A DNA stretch of 64,000 nt from Burkholderiaceae bacterium. GTDB lineage: Bacteria; Pseudomonadota; Gammaproteobacteria; Burkholderiales; Burkholderiaceae_C. The stretch spans positions 434,001 to 498,000 of the forward strand of contig JACKLI010000001.1 in assembly GCA_024235995.1 (NCBI GenBank). The letters run 5' to 3'. A program made the position numbers and the translations under genes. The notes beneath the pieces are model-generated. The model was not told the DNA's origin. It made no database searches and saw only the letters and a list, made by a program, of their open reading frames with translations. Positions 59,355-64,000 of the stretch are shown here, piece after piece (the stretch's first letter is position 1; every line of letters starts with the position of its first letter).

Positions 59355-60505
59355 AGCCCGAGGGCAAACTTGGCGATGATGTTGCGCTGCACTTCGTTGG
59401 AACCGCCGTAGATCGACAGCTTGCGCCAGTTGAGGTACTGGCGCACCAAGGCTGCGGGCAGGGCGCCATCGATCGCGCCGGGGCCTGGCCCCAGCACCTC
59501 GACCAGCAGCAGGGAAAGCTGCTGCGCGATCTCGGTGCCGCGAATCTTCAGGATGGATGGCTCCACACCCATGCTGGTGCCAGCCTGCGCGGCGGCCATC
59601 AGGCGCAGCGTCGTCTGCTCCAGCGCCAGCAGATCCACCTCGACGGCAGCGATGCGTTCGGCAAAGCGCACGTCGTTCAGCAGGCGGCGGCCCAGCGCGT
59701 CGGGCTCCGAGGCCAGACGCTTGAGCAGCGCCAACTCGCGCAGCGAGCGGCCGATCTTGCCGGCGTTGAAGCGTTCGTGGCCCAGCAGCGCCTTGGCGCA
59801 GGTCCAGCCCTGGTTGAGCCGTCCCACCACGTTAGCCAGCGGCACCCGCACCTGCTCGAAGAACACCTCGTTGACCTCATGCACGCCGTCCAGCAGGATG
59901 AGCGGGCGCACCGTGATGCCGGGCGTGTCCATGTTCAGCAGCACGAAGGAGATGCCCTCCTGTGGCTTGGCCTGCGTGTCAGTGCGCACCAGGCAGAACA
60001 TGCGGTTGGCCCAGTGCGCGTAGGTGGTCCAGGTCTTCTGGCCGTCGATCACCAGGTACTCGCCCTCGATGCGCGCGCGCGTTCGCAGCGCGGCCAGGTC
60101 GGAGCCGGAACCTGGCTCGGAATAGCCCTGGCACCACCAGTCGGCGCTGCTGAGAATGCGCGGCAGGCATTCATCCTGCTGCGCTTTGGTTCCATGCTGC
60201 ATCAGCACCGGCGCCAGCATCTTGGGGCCAAAGGCAAACACCTCGGGCGCGCCAGCCATCCAGCATTCCTCTTCAAACACGTAGATCTGGCGCGGTGTCC
60301 AGCCGGTACCACCACGCTCGACAGGCCACGCTGGTGCCAGCCAGCCGCGGGCGTTCAGGATGTTTTGCCAAGCCACGTAGTCGGCTTTGCCCAGGGACTC
60401 GTGGGCTAACACCTTGGCGCGCAGCTGCGCAGGCAGTGCCTCGCGCAGAAACCCTCGCACCTCGGTGCGCAAGGCACGCTCGGAATCCAACTCGTGGCGG
60501 TGCAT
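59351..60505 (-). CDS. acyl-CoA dehydrogenase, catalytic subunit type
   Basis: A complete 384-residue enzyme: LAPAWPVERGGTGWTPRQIY, CQGYSEPGSGSDLAALRTRA, IDGQKTWTTYAHWANRMFC, and the candidate base Glu244 in LLGHERFNAG. The C-terminal IYGGSNEVQRNIIAK is the usual FAD-contact segment. The sequence style (FADE17/ChsE-like) matches dehydrogenases of steroid and cyclic-acid degradation that form heterotetramers with a second gene product; the overlapping downstream gene fits that role. Confidence 0.92.
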   Translation of the reverse strand: MHRHELDSERALRTEVRGFLREALPAQLRAKVLAHESLGKADYVAWQNILNARGWLAPAWPVERGGTGWTPRQIYVFEEECWMAGAPEVFAFGPKMLAPVLMQHGTKAQQDECLPRILSSADWWCQGYSEPGSGSDLAALRTRARIEGEYLVIDGQKTWTTYAHWANRMFCLVRTDTQAKPQEGISFVLLNMDTPGITVRPLILLDGVHEVNEVFFEQVRVPLANVVGRLNQGWTCAKALLGHERFNAGKIGRSLRELALLKRLASEPDALGRRLLNDVRFAERIAAVEVDLLALEQTTLRLMAAAQAGTSMGVEPSILKIRGTEIAQQLSLLLVEVLGPGPGAIDGALPAALVRQYLNWRKLSIYGGSNEVQRNIIAKFALGL

Positions 60506-60507
60506 GA

Positions 60508-61488
60508 CTATTGGTCGATGGAGATGTTGTGCTCGCGAATCAGCGAACCCCAGCGCTCGCGGTCGGCCTTGAGGTATTCATCCACCTGGGTGGGCGTCAT
60601 TGGCGGCAGCATCAGCATGCCAGCTTTGGTGAAGGTGGCGCGGAAGTTTTCGTCCTTCGCAAAGCGCGCGATCGCCTCCTGCAGTTTGACCACGACATCC
60701 CCTGGCGTGGCCGCGGGCACGGCCCAGCCCAACCAACTGGCGGCGTGAAATTTGTTGTAGCCTGCTTCCTGCAGCGTCGGGACATCGGGCAACCAGGGAA
60801 TACGCTTGTCACCAGGAACAGCCAACGCTCTGAGTTTTCCGCTCTGGATGAATGGCAGGGCGCCCGGGAGTACGTCAACATAGAATTGAACATCGTTGGC
60901 CATCAGGGCCGTGAGCGATGGAGCACTGCCTTTGTAAGGTACTTCGGTCATTCGGATGCCCAACTCGCTCTCAAGTTTGCGAACAGTCAGATAAAGCACG
61001 TTGCCTTGCCCCAGCGAGGCGTAGTTGAGCTTGCCGTCGTTGGCCTTGGCGTACGCTGCAAATGCGCGCAGATCGGTCACCGGCGTCTGCAGGTTGGTGA
61101 CCGCCACGGTGGGAATTTCGCCAACGATAGCGATGACACGGAGCGCCTTGATCGGGTCATAGGTCAAGTTCTTCATCACCAGCGGCGTCACCGTCATGTT
61201 GCCGTTGGAGGCCATCAGCAGCGTGTAGCCGTCGGCCGGTGCGTTGGCCACCATGCCGGTGCCAATCATGGCGCTGGCACCGGCCTTGTTTTCGACGACG
61301 ATGGGTTGCTTGAGCTCGCGCGACACGCCCTCGGCCAGGGCACGACCCAGGCTGTCGGTGATGCCACCGGGCGCGTAGGGCACGATGAGCCTGATCGGTT
61401 TGTCGGGGTAAGCCAGCGCAGCGCCGGCCAGAAGCAACGCGCCGGAGCAGGCGACGGCGGCACGGATGATCTTCTTCACGATGGGCAT
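60508..61488 (-). CDS. Bug/TctC-family periplasmic binding protein
   Basis: The 326-residue protein has a signal peptide ending near GAALAYP and Bug motifs PIRLIVPYAPGGITDSLGRAL, IVVENKAGASAMIG, LNYASLGQGN and VPYKGSAPSLTALMANDVQ. The ATG at 61488 has a strong AAGGAG site. It lies inside the catabolic cluster, two bases before the acyl-CoA dehydrogenase gene, but no TctAB permease is present; it could sense the substrate or feed another transporter. Base composition is somewhat lower in GC than the flanks. Confidence 0.92.
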   Translation of the reverse strand: MPIVKKIIRAAVACSGALLLAGAALAYPDKPIRLIVPYAPGGITDSLGRALAEGVSRELKQPIVVENKAGASAMIGTGMVANAPADGYTLLMASNGNMTVTPLVMKNLTYDPIKALRVIAIVGEIPTVAVTNLQTPVTDLRAFAAYAKANDGKLNYASLGQGNVLYLTVRKLESELGIRMTEVPYKGSAPSLTALMANDVQFYVDVLPGALPFIQSGKLRALAVPGDKRIPWLPDVPTLQEAGYNKFHAASWLGWAVPAATPGDVVVKLQEAIARFAKDENFRATFTKAGMLMLPPMTPTQVDEYLKADRERWGSLIREHNISIDQ

Positions 61489-61525
61489 GTTGTCTCCTTT
61501 GAAATGGGAACTCATCAACGAGGAT

Positions 61526-62308
61526 CTATCGACTGGAAAAACGCGGCTTGCGCTTGCCAAGAAAGGCGTTCACGCCCTCGGCAAAGTCCTCGGTGCCGAA
61601 CACCACGACCTGCCCCAGGCTTTCCTTGAGCAGGAACTCGCCAAAGCTGTCCTTGTACGAACCGGCCATCAGGGCGCGCGCCAGACCGAAGGACACGCCC
61701 GGGCCGGCGGCAATGCGCTGCGCCAGCGCCAGGGCCTGGGCCGCGAAATCGGCCTGCGGAAGCACCCGGCTGACCAAGCCCAGGGCCAGGGCCTCGGGCG
61801 CATCGACGCGGCGGTTGGTGAGCAGCAGATCGCTGGCCACCACGCGGCCCACGGTGCGCGGCAGGTGATACAACAGGCCCATGTCGGGCAGCACGCCAAC
61901 GTTGGCAAAGCCAGCCATGAAGTACGCATCCTCGGCGGCCAGCACCACGTCGCCCATCAACGCCAGCGACAGGCCCGCGCCTACGGCCGCGCCGTTGACC
62001 GCGGTGACGACGGGCTTTTCGCACTCGGCCAGCAAGCGGATGCTGGCGTGCGTGAGCGCCATGCGCCGGCGCACGCCCACGGTGCTGCGGTCGCTTTGCA
62101 TGGTGCGCAAGTCGCCGCCGGCGCAAAACACCTGCTCGCACCCGGTCAGCAGCAGGCAGCGCAGGCTGTCGTCGTCCACGAATCGGCGCGCCTGGGCGTG
62201 CAGGGCCTGCTTCATCTCAGCGCTGAGCGCGTTGCGCATCTCGGGGCAGCACATTTGCAGCACCAGTACGCCGCTCTCCACGCTCGCTTGCAGGATCTCC
62301 GGGGTCAT
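61526..62308 (-). CDS. enoyl-CoA isomerase-like crotonase, both hydratase Glu absent
   Basis: The 260-residue crotonase-fold protein has VFCAGGDLRTM and NGAAVGAGLSLALMGD, but Ser114 replaces the first catalytic glutamate and Gly133 the second. An aspartate in GVLPDMGLLYHLPR (Asp142) sits where PaaG-type delta3-delta2 isomerases carry their catalytic acid. Isomerase activity is therefore more likely than hydration. The C-terminus FLGKRKPRFSSR is complete. The gene overlaps the SDR gene by four bases. Confidence 0.9.
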   Translation of the reverse strand: MTPEILQASVESGVLVLQMCCPEMRNALSAEMKQALHAQARRFVDDDSLRCLLLTGCEQVFCAGGDLRTMQSDRSTVGVRRRMALTHASIRLLAECEKPVVTAVNGAAVGAGLSLALMGDVVLAAEDAYFMAGFANVGVLPDMGLLYHLPRTVGRVVASDLLLTNRRVDAPEALALGLVSRVLPQADFAAQALALAQRIAAGPGVSFGLARALMAGSYKDSFGEFLLKESLGQVVVFGTEDFAEGVNAFLGKRKPRFSSR

Positions 62309-63099
62309 GGCGTGTCCTCCTCCAGCGCGTGGTTGCGTGCACCCAGCAGCGAGATGCCGCCGTCCACCGGCAACAGCGCGCCGGTGATGTAGCTGGCCTC
62401 GTCCGAGCCCAGAAACAAGGCCATGACGGCAATGTCCTGCATCCGCCCCAGGCGCCCCAGCGGCACGCGCTGGGCCATGCGCGCGCGTGCTGCGTCCGAG
62501 GCCAGCTTGGCCAGCCCGGTGGTGCCCTCGATCGGTCCCGGCACGATGGAATTGACGCGAATGCCCTGCGCGCCCCACTCCATGGCCAGCACGCGCATCA
62601 CCTGGTCCATGCCAGCCTTGGCGGCGCAGGCGTGCACCTGCATGGGCGCCGGGTTGTAGGACTGCGGCGCCGAGATGTTGATGATGGACGCACCCGGCTG
62701 GCGCAAAAAGGGATGCGCTGCGCGCAACACGTGGAAGGTGCCCACCAAGTCGATGTCCACCACCGCCTTGAAGCCGTTGGGCGACAGATCCAGTGCGCGC
62801 GCCAGAAAGTTGCCCGCCGCGCCGGACACCAGCACGTCGATGACGCCCCACTGCGCATGCACCTCGGTGAGCACCTGCTTCACTCGTGCCGCGTCGCGCA
62901 CGTCGCCCACCAGGCCGAGCACGGCTCCCCCGTGGCGCGCCAATTGCGCCCGCGCCGTGGCCACGCGCTCGGCGTTGCGGCTCATCACGGCTACGCGCGC
63001 GCCGGCGGCGGCGTAGGCATCCGCGATGCCCAGGTTGATGCCACTGGTGCCGCCCGAGACAAACACCGTGCGGCCGTGGAAGTCGTGGCGCGCCGTCAT
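62305..63099 (-). CDS. 2,4-dienoyl-CoA reductase-like SDR
   Basis: The 264-residue SDR begins GRTVFVSGGTSGINLGIADAY and has VLVSGAAGNFLARALDLSPNGF in place of the usual NNAG, and VHACAAKAGMDQ instead of a YxxxK site. Loss of the tyrosine and an AAGNF motif are typical of the 2,4-dienoyl-CoA reductase (DECR) subgroup, which acts on unsaturated CoA esters with NADPH. IVPGPIEGTTGLAKL is also characteristic. Both neighbours overlap by four bases. Confidence 0.88.
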   Translation of the reverse strand: MTARHDFHGRTVFVSGGTSGINLGIADAYAAAGARVAVMSRNAERVATARAQLARHGGAVLGLVGDVRDAARVKQVLTEVHAQWGVIDVLVSGAAGNFLARALDLSPNGFKAVVDIDLVGTFHVLRAAHPFLRQPGASIINISAPQSYNPAPMQVHACAAKAGMDQVMRVLAMEWGAQGIRVNSIVPGPIEGTTGLAKLASDAARARMAQRVPLGRLGRMQDIAVMALFLGSDEASYITGALLPVDGGISLLGARNHALEEDTP

Positions 63100-64000
63100 G
63101 CCTCGCTCTCCTCGCTTTCGGCGGCGCGGGTCTGCACCAGGGCGTCCAGTGCAAACGCGCCCTGGCCCTCGGGCAGGGCCAGCACCGGGTTGAGGTCAAT
63201 GCTTTGCAGGCTGGCCTGCGCCTGATGCGCAAACACCGACAGGCATGAAAGCATGCGCGCCAGCGCCGCGATGTCGGCGGGCGGCCGATTGCGCAGGCCA
63301 GTGAGCACCGCGGCGCCGCGGATCGAGCGGATCAGGCACTCGGCCTCGGCTTCGTCAAACGGGCAGCGGCGCATGACCACGTCGCGCATGGCCTCGACAA
63401 AAATGCCGCCCAGGCCAAACAGCGCCACGGGGCCAAACACCGGGTCGCGCTGCACGCCCAGGATGCATTCGACGCCACCCTGAAGCTGGCGCGCCACCAG
63501 CACACCATCGATGCGCGCGGCCGGGGCGTGGTGGGCCGCGCGCGCCAGCAGCTCGCGGAAGCCGGCGCGCACGGCACCCTCATCCTGCACGCCCAGCAGC
63601 ACGCCGCCGATCTCGGTCTTGTGCGCAATGTCGGGCGAGACGATCTTGAGCACCACCGGCCAGCCCAGCGCCCGCGCCGCCTGCACGGCAGCATCCGCAT
63701 CCGGACACAGGTGCTCAGGCGCGATGGCGATACCGTGCTGCACCAGCACGGCCTTGGCCTGGGCCTCGGACAGGGGCCCTGGCGGCAGCATGATGACCGC
63801 GCCCGGTGGGTTGAAAGGCGCACGCGCCTGCGCAAAGCCGGCGCCCAGCCGACCCATGGCAGCCAGGGCGCGGGTGGCACGGGCGGCGTCTTCCAGCACC
63901 ACCAGGCCAGCATCGTCGTAGGCGCGCTGGCGCTCGGCGGACATGGTGGCCGAGAGCGCAAAGAGACGATCGGGATACTGGCGCCTGACCGCAGCGAGGT
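63096..64000 (-). CDS. ADP-forming acyl-CoA synthetase, 5' part outside window
   Basis: The frame stays open to the right edge, so only the C-terminal 300 or so residues are seen. They contain the end of the CoA-ligase part and an ATP-grasp domain (VLVQHGIAIAPEHLCPDADAA, LGWPVVLKIVSPDIAHKTEI, GGVLLGV, FGPVALFGLGGIFVEAM, DLNPVLA). This matches the fused acetyl-CoA synthetase (ADP-forming) type that activates acids with ATP and CoA. As the first visible gene of the cluster it probably activates the substrate. An internal ATG at 63942-63944 is not the real start. Confidence 0.9.
   Translation of the reverse strand, partial: LAAVRRQYPDRLFALSATMSAERQRAYDDAGLVVLEDAARATRALAAMGRLGAGFAQARAPFNPPGAVIMLPPGPLSEAQAKAVLVQHGIAIAPEHLCPDADAAVQAARALGWPVVLKIVSPDIAHKTEIGGVLLGVQDEGAVRAGFRELLARAAHHAPAARIDGVLVARQLQGGVECILGVQRDPVFGPVALFGLGGIFVEAMRDVVMRRCPFDEAEAECLIRSIRGAAVLTGLRNRPPADIAALARMLSCLSVFAHQAQASLQSIDLNPVLALPEGQGAFALDALVQTRAAESEESEA

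Noticed and set aside
1..64000. tRNA, rRNA, CRISPR arrays, insertion sequences, integrases
   Set aside because: No cloverleaf, rRNA core sequence, regularly spaced repeat array or transposase/integrase motif was recognised by reading; dedicated scans could not be run.

Overview
The window comes from a GC-rich (about 70 percent) betaproteobacterium, most likely a member of the Comamonadaceae in the order Burkholderiales. Supporting signs are the two-subunit glycyl-tRNA synthetase, the metX-metW pair, a LiuR-type MerR regulator beside isovaleryl-CoA dehydrogenase, orphan Bug-type binding proteins, and a short repeat (starting TTGATAGCT) that I remember from intergenic regions of this family. 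No rRNA, tRNA, CRISPR array, transposase or integrase was recognised.

Positions 1-7.9 kb hold housekeeping genes on the + strand: the 3' end of fabA, fabB, glyQ, glyS, a small membrane protein, a GmhB-like HAD protein, plsC and a YgjP-type metallopeptidase. A penicillin-acylase-like lipoprotein (-) and an Ada-like DNA repair protein (+) follow. From 11.8 to 15.7 kb (-) lies a module of a receiver-less sigma-54 activator, a near-consensus -24/-12 promoter, a DUF1446 (AtuA-like) protein, a DUF4387 protein and a Bug binding protein. Next come an SDR, a crotonase and a metallo-beta-lactamase-fold protein (-), divergent from liuR and isovaleryl-CoA dehydrogenase (+). After an ORF6N gene and a WYL-domain remnant, can, aceK and a thiolase run on the + strand.

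A module of racemase, binding protein, aminotransferase and RpiR regulator (25.0-29.0 kb) separates the thiolase from a second acyl-CoA dehydrogenase. Then follow a YchJ-family gene, trkA, trkH, a transglutaminase-like gene, an amidase (-), and metX-metW (-) behind a SAM-II riboswitch with an intrinsic terminator that touches the metX start codon. An RRM protein gene (+), an SDR, the lptC-kdsC-kdsD set (-), a CPA2 antiporter, apt and a zinc alcohol dehydrogenase complete this part.

From 45.6 kb to the right edge, 19 genes all lie on the - strand, tightly packed and often overlapping by 4 bases. They encode a CoA-thioester catabolic system: an ADP-forming acyl-CoA synthetase, two family III CoA-transferase-fold proteins (one racemase-like), four acyl-CoA dehydrogenases in two overlapping pairs, three crotonases, a MaoC protein, a dienoyl-CoA-reductase-like SDR, a CitE-like lyase, an acetyl-CoA hydrolase/transferase family protein, a nitronate monooxygenase-like flavoprotein, a complete TRAP transporter and an orphan Bug protein. 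The content suggests import and beta-oxidation-like breakdown of a methyl-branched or alicyclic carboxylic acid; the substrate cannot be read from sequence. Several proteins have lost diagnostic residues or a whole domain (Ada zinc site, GmhB motifs II and IV, an acyl-CoA dehydrogenase without its middle domain, a crotonase without either glutamate).
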